Shown here one piece after another: positions 1 through 7,734 of a stretch of 64,000 bases of DNA; position 1 is the first letter of the stretch; each line of letters begins with the position of its first letter. A program made the position numbers and the translations under genes. The notes under the pieces were generated by a model. The model did no database searches and had not been told where the DNA came from. It saw nothing but the letters and a program-made list of their open reading frames with translations. This DNA comes from DATHRK01 sp035465395 (GTDB lineage Bacteria > Gemmatimonadota > Gemmatimonadetes > Longimicrobiales > RSA9): assembly GCA_035465395.1 (NCBI GenBank), contig DATHRK010000026.1, forward strand, positions 3,891 to 67,890, written 5' to 3'.

Positions 1-377
1 TCCGGGGCGATGAACTTGATCGCGACGGGTCGATCCAGCGCGACGTCCCGCGCGCGGTAGATGACCCCCATACCGCCGCCACCGACGCGGTCGAGGATCT
101 CGTAGTGGGACACCGTCCGGCCGACCCACGGGTCCGGCCCGTCGTCGGCGGTCGGGACGTCGCGCAGCATGTCCTGCACGTCCGGTCCGAGCAGATCCTC
201 GCGCAGGCGATCCAGGTACTCTTCGGCGTCGGGCGACGCCTCCAGCAGCGCGGCTGCCTCGGCGAGGAGGTCGGCGTCCCCGCCCGCCTCGCGTTCGAGG
301 AACGCGGCGCGCTCCTCCGGGGCCAGCGTGCTGGCACGCTCGAGCAGCAACTCGAGCCGGTCCCAGCGCGAGGTCAC
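1..377 (-). CDS. Serine/threonine protein kinase, N-terminal part (cut by window edge)
   Basis: The reverse complement of the first 377 bases reads as an open frame of 125 residues that runs off the window. Residues about 1-80 are an acidic/alanine-rich helical segment typical of the N-terminus of kinases paired with ECF sigma factors. At about 90-121 comes the start of a Hanks-type kinase domain: YEILDRVGGGGMGVIYRARD (glycine-rich loop) followed by VAIKF, whose lysine (about 121) binds ATP. The GTG start overlaps the stop of the upstream sigma factor gene as GTGA, so the two are translationally coupled. The kinase probably controls, or is controlled with, that sigma factor. The catalytic loop lies outside the window, so activity cannot be judged. 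Confidence 0.88.
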   Translation of the reverse strand, partial: MTSRWDRLELLLERASTLAPEERAAFLEREAGGDADLLAEAAALLEASPDAEEYLDRLREDLLGPDVQDMLRDVPTADDGPDPWVGRTVSHYEILDRVGGGGMGVIYRARDVALDRPVAIKFIAP

Positions 378-991
378 GACCGGTCTCCCAGCTCCCGCCG
401 GAGCCACGCCCGGGCCATCGCCCAGCCGCGCGTCACGGTCGCCGTGGAGAGGCCCAGCGCGACGGCGGTCTGCTCGACCGTCATCCCTCCGAAGAACCGG
501 CATTCCACGATCCGGCACTGCCGTTCGCTGCGACCCGCCAGGCGTTCCAGCGCGTCTTCCAGCGCCAGCACCCGATCCTCCCAGGGGGTTTCGATCGCCC
601 CGACCGGGGCGATGAGCCCGCCCTCGGTCAGCGAAACCCGCTGCCAGCCGCCGCCCCGTTTGAGCGCCTGCCGATCCCGCGCGTAGTTGATGAGGATGTG
701 GCGGATCGCCCGCGACGCCGCCGCGAGGAAATGCGCCTCCGTGTCCCACTCCGCGCGGCGCTGGTCGACGAGCTTGAGATAGGCTTCGTGGACGAGCGCG
801 GTGGTGTTGAGCGTCTCGTTGCCACGCCAGGCGCCGCGCTGCCGGTGCGCGAGTTCTCTCAGCTCCTGGTAGACCAGCGGAAACAGCTCGTCGAGCGCTT
901 CACGCCGCCCCTCACGCAGGTCCGCGATGAGCCGCTCCACCGACTCGTGGGGCGCTGTGTCGTCCGGCTCGTCGGCGGGCGCGTTGATCAT
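374..991 (-). CDS. ECF-type RNA polymerase sigma factor (kinase-paired group)
   Basis: This 205-residue protein is an extracytoplasmic-function sigma factor. Region 2 lies at about residues 30-110, with VYQELRELAHRQ and NTTALVHEAYLKLVDQ, the latter typical of the family that neighbours Ser/Thr kinases. Region 4 lies at about 145-200, with CRIVECRFFGGMTVEQTA and LGLSTATVTRGWAMARAWL as the helix-turn-helix that reads the -35 element. No anti-sigma factor gene is visible. The adjoining kinase, joined by a GTGA overlap, is the likely regulator. The ATG at 991 is preceded at once by GAGAGG, an unusually tight ribosome-site spacing, so the true start could differ by a few codons. Confidence 0.93.
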   Translation of the reverse strand: MINAPADEPDDTAPHESVERLIADLREGRREALDELFPLVYQELRELAHRQRGAWRGNETLNTTALVHEAYLKLVDQRRAEWDTEAHFLAAASRAIRHILINYARDRQALKRGGGWQRVSLTEGGLIAPVGAIETPWEDRVLALEDALERLAGRSERQCRIVECRFFGGMTVEQTAVALGLSTATVTRGWAMARAWLRRELGDRS

Positions 992-1183
992 CCTCTCGCC
1001 GGTTTCGTGTAACCACTACTGAGCGGTCGCATCTACCAGGCAGAGCGGTACCGGCGGGAGCCGGACGCTGGCTGCCTAGACAGTGGCGGCTTCGCCGTGC
1101 GGCTCTGTGTGGAAGGCGACGCCCAAAGATAACGCAGGCCGGATAACCCGTCAGGGCACCGTCGACTCGAACGGAGGACATGA

Positions 1184-1303
1184 ATGGAGCGCCACCGCCC
1201 GCCGATGCTCCCACGCGCTCTGCACCCGTCGTTGGCGAGCGTGCTCACGATCGTGACGGGCATCCTCGAGACCGGTATCCAGATCGCGAGCGGGGCGACC
1301 TGA
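1184..1303 (+). CDS. Possible 39-residue peptide, unknown
   Basis: An ATG at 1184 opens a 39-residue frame ending with TGA at 1301-1303. A consensus GGAGG lies at 1173-1177, six bases before the ATG, and a hairpin terminator follows eight bases after the stop. The peptide has a basic, proline-containing front (MERHRPPMLPRALHPS) and a hydrophobic or amphipathic back half (about residues 17-37, SVLTIVTGILETGIQIAS) that could form one membrane or amphipathic helix. I recognise no family. An overlapping ATG at 1180 in another frame has poorer spacing. The combination of Shine-Dalgarno, frame and terminator is the only support, so this remains a candidate. Confidence 0.45.
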   Translation: MERHRPPMLPRALHPSLASVLTIVTGILETGIQIASGAT

Positions 1304-1310
1304 GCCTTCC

Positions 1311-1348
1311 GGGCGCTCGCGAGGCACCTCACCCCTCGAGCGCCCTTT
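1311..1348 (+). terminator. Rho-independent terminator after the small peptide frame
   Basis: Arms GGGCGCTCGCGAG (1311-1323) and CTCGAGCGCCC (1335-1345) pair with one bulged base around an 11-base loop, followed by TTT and a pyrimidine run. It lies directly after the 39-residue frame and also faces the end of the minus-strand paa operon, so it may serve both. Confidence 0.6.
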
Positions 1349-1415
1349 CCCTCCGGTGAGCTGACCGTGTGGGGACCGTCAGGGGCTCGTGACGATGCGA
1401 GATCCTCTCCGCCGG

Positions 1416-1622
1416 TCAGCTCGCCGCTGCCTCCCGCCTGCCGGATCGGGGGTCCTCGCCCCACTTCACCCACTCGAACGCGGTGCGACACTTCCGGCAC
1501 CAGTAGGTGGCGACCGAGAGCGCGGATCCGAAGGGCGAGTGCAGCTCCGTGTCGGTGCCGCCGCAGAAGGCGCACGCGGGCGACGCCGGGAGGCCGTAGT
1601 CCTCCGCGCGGGAATTCGTCAT
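1416..1622 (-). CDS. Small zinc-ribbon protein, equivalent of the C-terminal part of PaaD
   Basis: A 68-residue protein holds two CxxC pairs: CAFC at about 17-20 and CRKC at about 42-45. Between them is TELHSPFGSA, and TAFEWVKW follows. In Proteobacteria this pattern, with the FGS motif between two Cys pairs, is the zinc ribbon that closes PaaD. Here the MIP18-like part of PaaD is a separate gene (2688-3176) that stops before any Cys pair, so PaaD seems to be split in two. The gene is last in the operon, 11 bases after paaC, with a short GAGG-like ribosome site. The proposed role is maturation (iron or Fe-S delivery) of the PaaABC epoxidase. Only the motif is seen; the function is inferred. 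Confidence 0.8.
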   Translation of the reverse strand: MTNSRAEDYGLPASPACAFCGGTDTELHSPFGSALSVATYWCRKCRTAFEWVKWGEDPRSGRREAAAS

Positions 1623-1633
1623 CGGGCCTCGCC

Positions 1634-2488
1634 TCAATCCATCAGAAAATCGCGGTTCTTGTCGCCGCGGATCTTCTCGATCGTGGCCCCGTCCGGAGCG
1701 CCCTCGCCCGCGCGGCGTCGGACCGGATCCCAGCCGCCCCAGTCGTGCTTTGCGAGGACCGGTGCGCCCACCCCGAGCAGCTCCAGGATCGGGGCCAGAC
1801 GGTCGCCGAGCCGCCCGCGGGCGGCGTCCCGGTCGCCGGGCACGATGCCGGCGTCGCGTAGCCGCGCCTCGGCGTCGTCGGCCGGGCCGAACCACGCGAA
1901 GGAGGACGGCATCGCCTCGGCGACCGCATCCGCCAGCGCCACCTTCGCCTTCTCGCTCCCGGTCGCGTAGCGGCGCGTCCACGCGAGCGCGTGGGCGGCG
2001 TGGAAGGCCTCCTCGTCGAGCAGCTTGGCACAGCGGACGCGCAGCGGTTCGTACATGGACTCCGAGAGAGCCTCGAAGGCCGTCGTGAGCGCGCCATCCA
2101 CAACCGCGTTCAGCGCCAGCAGGCAGGCCCAGGTGTCGGGCGCTTCGTCCAGGGCGGGCATGCTGCGGTAGGCACTCGCCTCGCGGCCGTGCTCCAGCGC
2201 GTCGACGTCCTCGCCGAAGTCCTTCAGCAGCGCGTAGAGCAGGCGGGCGTGTCCCCACTCGTCCTGCGCCATCGACGCGCACGCGATGCCGGCTTCGATC
2301 TCGGGCGCTCCCAGCACCCACTCGGCGTAGCGCATGCCGAGCAGGCGCTTGCTGTCCGCCATCGACAGGATCAGGTCGCGCACGTCGTCGCGCACGCCGG
2401 CGGGCAGCGCGTCCGGGTCGGCGTAGTTCCTTCGCTGCGCCGCGTCCGCCGCGGCGCCGCCGTTCGCCATTGCCTCGAGCTCGGCCAT
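1634..2488 (-). CDS. paaC: Phenylacetyl-CoA 1,2-epoxidase structural subunit PaaC
   Basis: This 284-residue ferritin-like protein matches PaaC, the non-catalytic partner of PaaA in the ring 1,2-phenylacetyl-CoA epoxidase. Visible features are LILSMADSKRLLGMRYAEW near residue 40, MAQDEWGHARLLYALLKDFG near 75, and LDEEAFHAAHALAWTRR near 160. The length is close to the 250-285 usual for the family. The start is the ATG at 2488, which overlaps the paaB stop (TGATG). An upstream in-frame extension would run back through paaB and is rejected. With PaaA it forms the heterodimer that converts phenylacetyl-CoA to its epoxide, the first oxygen-dependent step of aerobic phenylacetate breakdown. Confidence 0.94.
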   Translation of the reverse strand: MAELEAMANGGAAADAAQRRNYADPDALPAGVRDDVRDLILSMADSKRLLGMRYAEWVLGAPEIEAGIACASMAQDEWGHARLLYALLKDFGEDVDALEHGREASAYRSMPALDEAPDTWACLLALNAVVDGALTTAFEALSESMYEPLRVRCAKLLDEEAFHAAHALAWTRRYATGSEKAKVALADAVAEAMPSSFAWFGPADDAEARLRDAGIVPGDRDAARGRLGDRLAPILELLGVGAPVLAKHDWGGWDPVRRRAGEGAPDGATIEKIRGDKNRDFLMD

Positions 2489-2688
2489 CAGCCGTCGCCC
2501 CGGTTGAAGACCTCGAGGAACTGCTCGCGCCTTACCACGAACATGTCGAACCACTTCTCTTCGTCGTAGGTGTTGTACGCGTACACGCGCGCGAGGTCGT
2601 CGGTGGCCGAGTTCACGTTGCCGATGTGGCGCAGCGCGTCGCCGCGGTTCTTGCGCGCGAACACCTCGTAGACGGTCTCGTAGGGCAT
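2488..2688 (-). CDS. paaB: Phenylacetyl-CoA 1,2-epoxidase subunit PaaB
   Basis: The 66-residue product begins MPYETVYEVFARKNRGDALR and continues HIGNVNSATDDLARVYAYN, the conserved start of PaaB, a small subunit that bridges PaaAC dimers. Family members are commonly about 90-100 residues, so this is a short version lacking the C-terminal third, though the core strands are present. The ATG overlaps the stop of the MIP18-type PaaD gene as TGATG, and its own stop overlaps the paaC start, so the chain is tightly coupled. A longer frame reading in from upstream overlaps PaaD and is not used. Confidence 0.9.
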   Translation of the reverse strand: MPYETVYEVFARKNRGDALRHIGNVNSATDDLARVYAYNTYDEEKWFDMFVVRREQFLEVFNRGDG

Positions 2689-3176
2689 CAGGCCGCCACC
2701 CCCAGGGCGCGCAGCGCGGCGCGGCCTTCGTCGGTCATCCTCGCCCGCGTCCAGGGCGGGCTCCACACCTCGTGCAGGGCGACCGCGTCCACGCCGGGCT
2801 CGGCGAGCAGGCGCGTGGTGATGTCGGTGCGGATGAAGTCCACGCACGGGCACCCGGTCGCCGTGTACGTCAGCGTGACCTCGGCGGTGCCACCTTCCAG
2901 GCGCACGTCGTAGATCAAGCCCATGTCCACCACGCTGATCGGTAGCTCGGGATCCAGAACGTCGCGCAGCGCGTTCCAGAGCGGCAGCGCCTCGGCGGGC
3001 ACCGACGCCGCGTCGAAGGGCGCGCGGCAGTGTGGGGACGGCCCGCCGGAATGCTCCACGGCCGCGCCCTCGGCGCTTCCCGCCCGCGGCTCGGCGCCCT
3101 CATCGCGCGGTGCGGCGATGTGCGCAGGCACCCGGGCGCGCGTCGGCACCGTCGGGAGCGGGACGTTCAGGCTCAC
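2688..3176 (-). CDS. paaD: PaaD, MIP18/DUF59-type epoxidase maturation protein lacking the zinc ribbon
   Basis: A 162-residue protein. After a long Ala/Pro-rich leader (about residues 1-60) comes the MIP18/DUF59 domain: LPLWNALRDVLDPELPISVVDMGLIYDVR, then the hallmark TYTATGCPCVDFIRTDI and HEVWSPPWTRARMTDEGRAALRALG. PaaD is needed for assembly of the PaaABC di-iron epoxidase. The usual C-terminal zinc ribbon is absent here and is encoded separately at 1416-1622. The start is taken at the GTG at 3176, whose GTGA overlaps the paaA stop. The position between paaA and paaB differs from the E. coli order A-B-C-D-E. Confidence 0.88.
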   Translation of the reverse strand: MSLNVPLPTVPTRARVPAHIAAPRDEGAEPRAGSAEGAAVEHSGGPSPHCRAPFDAASVPAEALPLWNALRDVLDPELPISVVDMGLIYDVRLEGGTAEVTLTYTATGCPCVDFIRTDITTRLLAEPGVDAVALHEVWSPPWTRARMTDEGRAALRALGVAA

Positions 3177-4105
3177 GCCGCCACCAGCCGGTTCACGTCG
3201 CCGTGGCTGCGGCGCACCGACTCGACGTAGTGCTGGTTCATCGGGCCCCGCGCCTTCCAGCGCTCGAACACCTGGTCCCACGTGATCTCGCCCTCGTCGA
3301 ACAGCCAGCGCTTCTCTTCGGCGTCGTACTGGCACGGGAAGGGATAGTCGAGGACGTACTTCTGCTGCTCCTCGTCCCAGTGCGCCGGCGCGTCCAGGCC
3401 GAGCGACTCGCACAGCGGCACCGTCGCCGACATCCACGTCTGCCGCAGCTCGTCGTTGGTCATGCCCTTCAGCTTGTACTCGAGCTGGCCGCTGTGGCGC
3501 TTCATGTCGTCGGGCAGCCCGAACCACTCGATAGTCATCGGGAACATCCAGTCGACCGCGCGCTGGATCCGCTTCTTCGCCTCGCCGTTGCCCGCGCACA
3601 GGCGCTTCATCCAGACCTCGCCGTGGCGCAGGTGGAAGGTCTCCTCGAGGTCGACCTTCACGAGCGCGCGCTTCAGCGGTCCGTAACTCGTGTTCCGGAA
3701 GACGTCGCCCAGCAGCGTGATCCCGGCGCGGTCGAAGAAGCCGTTGGCGACCACCAACTCGGCCCAGCTCTCGAGCGGCTGGTCGAAGCCGTAGGGGTGC
3801 TTGAACTCGTGCGGCTCGCGGCCGTAGACGAGCCACTCCTTGTCGACCCCGAGGTCCTCCAGGATGCGGTAGGCGATGTTGGCGTGCGCCATCTCGTCCT
3901 GGATGATCGCGAGCGCGCTGACCATGGTGTTGGTCGACGGGGCATCCTGGGCGGCCCCCCAGTACGCGGGCGCGCTCATCAGCTCGGTGTCGCCCTGCAC
4001 GGTGAGCTGGACGATGAGCGCCTTGCGGTAGCCCTCCGTCGTCTCCTCGGGCGACTCGAGAATGTAGCCGTTCTGGACCTTGTCCTTCAGCTCCTGCTCG
4101 GTCAT
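3173..4105 (-). CDS. paaA: Phenylacetyl-CoA 1,2-epoxidase catalytic subunit PaaA
   Basis: This 310-residue protein is the di-iron oxygenase subunit of phenylacetyl-CoA epoxidase. The ferritin-like iron ligands are visible in IIQDEMAHANIAYRILEDLG (about residues 67-86) and KVDLEETFHLRHGEVWMKRL (about 149-168), both with the E-x-x-H pattern. Family landmarks SAPAYWGAAQDAPSTNTM and MFPMTIEWFGLPDDMKRH are also present. Length is as usual for PaaA. It is the first gene of the operon; a palindromic operator lies 72-93 bases upstream of its ATG. The reductase PaaE, which feeds electrons to this centre, is not encoded in the window. Confidence 0.96.
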   Translation of the reverse strand: MTEQELKDKVQNGYILESPEETTEGYRKALIVQLTVQGDTELMSAPAYWGAAQDAPSTNTMVSALAIIQDEMAHANIAYRILEDLGVDKEWLVYGREPHEFKHPYGFDQPLESWAELVVANGFFDRAGITLLGDVFRNTSYGPLKRALVKVDLEETFHLRHGEVWMKRLCAGNGEAKKRIQRAVDWMFPMTIEWFGLPDDMKRHSGQLEYKLKGMTNDELRQTWMSATVPLCESLGLDAPAHWDEEQQKYVLDYPFPCQYDAEEKRWLFDEGEITWDQVFERWKARGPMNQHYVESVRRSHGDVNRLVAA

Positions 4106-4176
4106 GCGCGGGCGTCCTCGGTGGGCGTTCTCGATCGGAAGGGAGCGTGCGTCCTCGGCGGGCGCGCTCCAGGGCG

Positions 4177-4198
4177 TTTTCGAACAGTTGTTCGAAAA
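4177..4198. promoter_or_regulatory. Perfect palindromic operator upstream of paaA
   Basis: Half-sites TTTTCGAAC and GTTCGAAAA are exact reverse complements around a 4-base AGTT centre. They sit in an AT-rich island between the divergently arranged paaA and PBP regions, about 72-93 bases before the paaA ATG. The size and symmetry suit a dimeric repressor such as a TetR-family PaaR. No regulator gene is adjacent, so the identity of the protein is inference. Confidence 0.65.
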
Positions 4199-4223
4199 AA
4201 CTAACGAAACGGGCCTCGGGGGG

Positions 4224-4742
4224 TCAACGCGGCGGGGATGGCGGGCGGGCGCGCAGGCGGCGCGCGCTCAAAACGAGCACGAGCGCGCCGAGGACCAGCG
4301 CCGCCGGTCCCGCGACGCGCTGGACCGCGTGGCGCCTACGGTCGATGGGAACGGCCGCGGCCGGGTCCACGTGGAGACGCGACGTCCGAATGCCCTTCAC
4401 GACGGGATGGCCGTCGCCGTCGGCGACCCACACCTCGGCGATCGAGTCCGCCCGCAACACCTCCGCGAGCTCTTCGGCGTCGATGCCGTCCGGCCAATAA
4501 AACGTGGGGAACAGATACCGTCCGCCGTCCCGGTCCTCCAGGTGGATCGGGTCCGGCCCGCGGCCATACATCACGAGGACCCTCCGATACGCCAACTCCG
4601 GGACGTGCCGGTAGGACGACACGTCGGTGGGCGGCTCGCCTCCGCCGAGGGGCCCGACCAGGATCGCCCCGATCAGGATCAGCAGGCCGCCGATGGCGGG
4701 CGTGCGCCAGGCCTCGCGGGAAGCGCCCTCTCGCTTCGTCAT
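4224..4742 (-). CDS. Two-helix membrane protein, unknown
   Basis: A 172-residue protein with an N-terminal hydrophobic segment (about 16-34, IGGLLILIGAILVGPLG), a soluble domain of about 100 residues, and a second membrane helix near the C-terminus (about 143-161, AGPAALVLGALVLVLSA) followed by a basic tail. The middle part, with YRRVLVMYGRGPDPIHLEDRD and WVADGDGHPVVKG, is not one I recognise. It lies upstream of paaA on the same strand but is separated by the operator region, so it is probably not part of that operon. The topology suggests an extracytoplasmic loop anchored at both ends. Confidence 0.6.
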   Translation of the reverse strand: MTKREGASREAWRTPAIGGLLILIGAILVGPLGGGEPPTDVSSYRHVPELAYRRVLVMYGRGPDPIHLEDRDGGRYLFPTFYWPDGIDAEELAEVLRADSIAEVWVADGDGHPVVKGIRTSRLHVDPAAAVPIDRRRHAVQRVAGPAALVLGALVLVLSARRLRARPPSPPR

Positions 4743-4896
4743 GGCTGGAACGTAGGCGATCGGGCGACCTCACGCCGCCGGCCGAAGGCGCCGCCCGGCA
4801 CCCGCTCGCCGACCTGGCCCCGCCTTTGCTCCAACGTCCGCCCGGCGCTTCGCTTCCGCCCGCGAAGCGTCATAACGAAGCCAGCACGGAAGGAAG

Positions 4897-7596
4897 ATGA
4901 ACGAGCCACCGGACACGCCGGGTCGCGACGACGCCGATCCGCCCCCGTTCCCACCCCCGGCAGGCGAGCCGGGAGAGGCCGAGCGGGAGCGCCCGCCGCC
5001 GCCGCACGACCCGGCGTCGCCACCGCCGGTCAGGGAACCGGAGCCGCCCGAGCCGCAGCCGCCCGTCGAGGCACCCGGGTCCGACCCGACGCCACCGGAG
5101 GAGGCGCCCGCGACGTCGCCCGCGCGAACCGGCACCGAAGGCGTCATGCTCGCCCTCCTGGAGCGCTGGGACCGGCTCCGCGCGTGGGCGGAGGCGCGCT
5201 ACCGGGAACGCCGCGCCTGGCTGGCCGAGAAGTGGGAGGACGAGCGCTTTCGCAAGCGGACACTGTGGACGGGCGGCGTCGCCGGGGGGTTGTTCGCCGT
5301 CGGCCTCGTCACCGCGGCCGTCCTGTACCTCAACTGCGGGACGCGCGGGTGTCCGGATGTGGACCTGCTTCGGCAGTTCGAGCCCGACGAAGCATCGGTC
5401 CTCTACGACCGCGCGGGGGAACCCATCGCGGAGCTGTTCATGGTTCGGCGCACCGTCGTCTCCATCGACTCGCTCCCCGACTTCATACCGGGGGCCTTCG
5501 TGGCCGTCGAGGACGACGCCTTCTACGACCACGGCGGCGTGGACTGGCCGCGGATGGTCGGCGCGATGATGCGGACCGCGGGGGCGGTCGTGACCGACGG
5601 GAGGCCCGAAGGCGGGAGCACCATCACGATGCAGCTCGCGGGCAGCATCGTCCCCGAGCGCATCGACCGCAGCGACCGCACCCCCTGGCGCAAGATCGGC
5701 GAGATCCGGGTTGCCGGGATGATCGAGGACGCCTTCGAGAAGAAGGAGATCCTCGAGCTGTACATGAACCAGATCTATTTCGGCGCGGGCGCATACGGCA
5801 TCGAGGCGGCGGCGCGGGAATACTTCGGCCGTCCCGCCGCCGAGCTCACGGTGGACGAGGCCGCGCTGCTTGCCGGCCTGCCGCAGGCCCCCTCCCGGCT
5901 GAACCCGCGGCGCAACCCGGAGGCGGCCCGCGAGCGGCGCAACCTGGTGCTGCGGCGGATGGCCGCGCATGGCGTCCTGAGCGAGGACGAGGTGGCGACC
6001 TGGGCGGAGCGGCCCGTGCTGACCTACGACGCTGTGGAGCGCGAGGAGGAGGAGCGGCGGGGCGCCTACTTCGTGGAGGAAGTGCGCAAGCTCCTGAACG
6101 CCGAGCTCGGCGATGAGCTCTACACGGGGGGGTTCAGGATCTACACGACGCTCGACACGGAGCTGCAGGCGCGGCTCGAAGCGGAGCTGGAAGCGCAGCT
6201 TCGCCGGATCGAGGACGGGCGGTTCGGGCGCTTCGCCTATCGGATCGCCCCGCGGGGCGAGGAAGATTCCCCCGAAGAGGGAGGGGAGGGGGACGAAGCC
6301 GCGGACGCCGACTCGACCGCCGCGGATTCCGCCTCCGCCCCGCTACAGGGAGCGGGCGTGTTCCTCGACCCCAACACGGGCGACGTCCTGGCCATGGTCG
6401 GCGGGCGCGACTTCGAGCGCTCCAAGTTCAACCGCGCGACGCAGGCGGCGCGGCAGCCCGGCAGCGCGTTCAAGCCCTTCGTCTACGCGACCGCGCTGGA
6501 GCGCGGCTACCCGGTCACCCTGGCGCTCGATGACGCCCCCATCTCGATCGACCAGGGCGGCGGCGACGCCTGGACCCCGCAGAACTACGGCGGGGGATAC
6601 GGCGGCTGGATGACCATGCGCGACGCGCTGCGGCAGTCGCGCAACCTGGCGACCGTGCGCCTCGCGCAGATGGTCGGCATCGCGCAGGTGGTGCGCACCG
6701 CCCGCACGCTCGGCATCGACCGCGACATCCCGGCCTATCCGGCGGTCGCGCTCGGCAGCGCGGAGGTGACGCCGCTCGAGATGGCGGTCGCGTACGGCGC
6801 CTTCGCCACGCTGGGCGAGGTCGCGGCGCCCCGCTATGTCACCCGCGTGGAGGACAAGCTGGGCCGCGTCGTCTACCCCGGCGGCTCGAGCAAGCGGCGG
6901 GCGATACGGCCCGCGGTCGCGTTCCTGCTCACGTCCATGCTTGAGGACGTGGTCAACCGCGGGACGGGCACCGCGGTCCGCGCGGCGGGCGTACGCGGGG
7001 GCTTGGCGGGCAAGACTGGCACGACCAACGAAGGCGCCGACACGTGGTTCGTCGGATACACGCCAGCCGTCACCGGCGCGGTCTGGATCGGCCTCGACGA
7101 GCCCGGATCGATCGTGCACGACGCCACGGGCGGCCGCCTTTCGGCGCCCGTCTGGGGACGCGTGATCGCCGGCACCGAATACGCGGGCCAGCGCGGCTGG
7201 TCGCCGCCGCTGGGCGTGGACAGCCGCCAGGTCGACGCCCTCGGCAACATGGTGGGTGAAGGGTGCCCCAACTACGGCACCATCCGCACGGAATGGTTCC
7301 TCAGCGCCAGCATGGACGCGGCCGACTGCCGCGTTCCCTTCGGATACGGGACGGTGAACGACAGCTCGTGGACGGAGGGAGGCTGGGCGCCGGTCGGTGC
7401 GGACGGGCGCTGGCTCGGCGAGTACGGCGACGGGCTGCCCGGCGTACCGCTCGATGACGAGGGGAACGAGCTGCCCGGTTGCCTGGACGAGGAGGGGAGG
7501 CGGCGTCCCTGCCGCGTGCCCGATCCCGAACCGCCGGTCGTTCCGCCGCCTCCGCCACCGCCTACGGACAACGACGGCGGTGGCCCCCGCGGCTAG
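4897..7596 (+). CDS. Class A penicillin-binding protein (PBP1A type)
   Basis: This 899-residue bifunctional peptidoglycan synthase has a proline-rich cytoplasmic leader (1-80), one membrane helix (about 128-150), a GT51 glycosyltransferase and a transpeptidase. GT51 motifs are VEDDAFYDHGGVD (catalytic Glu about 205), GGSTITMQL, KKEILELYMNQIYFG and AALLAGLPQAPS. The transpeptidase has SAFK (Ser about 523), SRN in RQSRNLATVRL, and KTGTTNEGADTWFVGYTP (Lys about 706). A Glu/Asp/Ala-rich insert of about 35 residues separates the lobes near 445-480. The C-terminal 130 residues end in a proline run. It polymerises and cross-links glycan strands outside the inner membrane. The ATG follows a GGAAGG-type ribosome site. 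Confidence 0.96.
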   Translation: MNEPPDTPGRDDADPPPFPPPAGEPGEAERERPPPPHDPASPPPVREPEPPEPQPPVEAPGSDPTPPEEAPATSPARTGTEGVMLALLERWDRLRAWAEARYRERRAWLAEKWEDERFRKRTLWTGGVAGGLFAVGLVTAAVLYLNCGTRGCPDVDLLRQFEPDEASVLYDRAGEPIAELFMVRRTVVSIDSLPDFIPGAFVAVEDDAFYDHGGVDWPRMVGAMMRTAGAVVTDGRPEGGSTITMQLAGSIVPERIDRSDRTPWRKIGEIRVAGMIEDAFEKKEILELYMNQIYFGAGAYGIEAAAREYFGRPAAELTVDEAALLAGLPQAPSRLNPRRNPEAARERRNLVLRRMAAHGVLSEDEVATWAERPVLTYDAVEREEEERRGAYFVEEVRKLLNAELGDELYTGGFRIYTTLDTELQARLEAELEAQLRRIEDGRFGRFAYRIAPRGEEDSPEEGGEGDEAADADSTAADSASAPLQGAGVFLDPNTGDVLAMVGGRDFERSKFNRATQAARQPGSAFKPFVYATALERGYPVTLALDDAPISIDQGGGDAWTPQNYGGGYGGWMTMRDALRQSRNLATVRLAQMVGIAQVVRTARTLGIDRDIPAYPAVALGSAEVTPLEMAVAYGAFATLGEVAAPRYVTRVEDKLGRVVYPGGSSKRRAIRPAVAFLLTSMLEDVVNRGTGTAVRAAGVRGGLAGKTGTTNEGADTWFVGYTPAVTGAVWIGLDEPGSIVHDATGGRLSAPVWGRVIAGTEYAGQRGWSPPLGVDSRQVDALGNMVGEGCPNYGTIRTEWFLSASMDAADCRVPFGYGTVNDSSWTEGGWAPVGADGRWLGEYGDGLPGVPLDDEGNELPGCLDEEGRRRPCRVPDPEPPVVPPPPPPPTDNDGGGPRG

Positions 7597-7734
7597 CGCG
7601 TGTGGCATCCACCCCAGCTTCCTCATCCCGGCCCCTGAGCGGGAAGGCGTCGGAGGCAATATTTTGGGACGTCGCGCTCGGTGCCAGCCGCGCGCGTCGC
7701 AGCGAACGGGACTCGAACGGCTGGAGGTGGGGTG

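Noticed and set aside
992..1180. Possible tRNA or structured RNA between the ECF gene and the small peptide frame
   Set aside because: No cloverleaf with a CCA-adjacent acceptor stem or T-loop consensus could be assembled; only short GC-rich stems are present.
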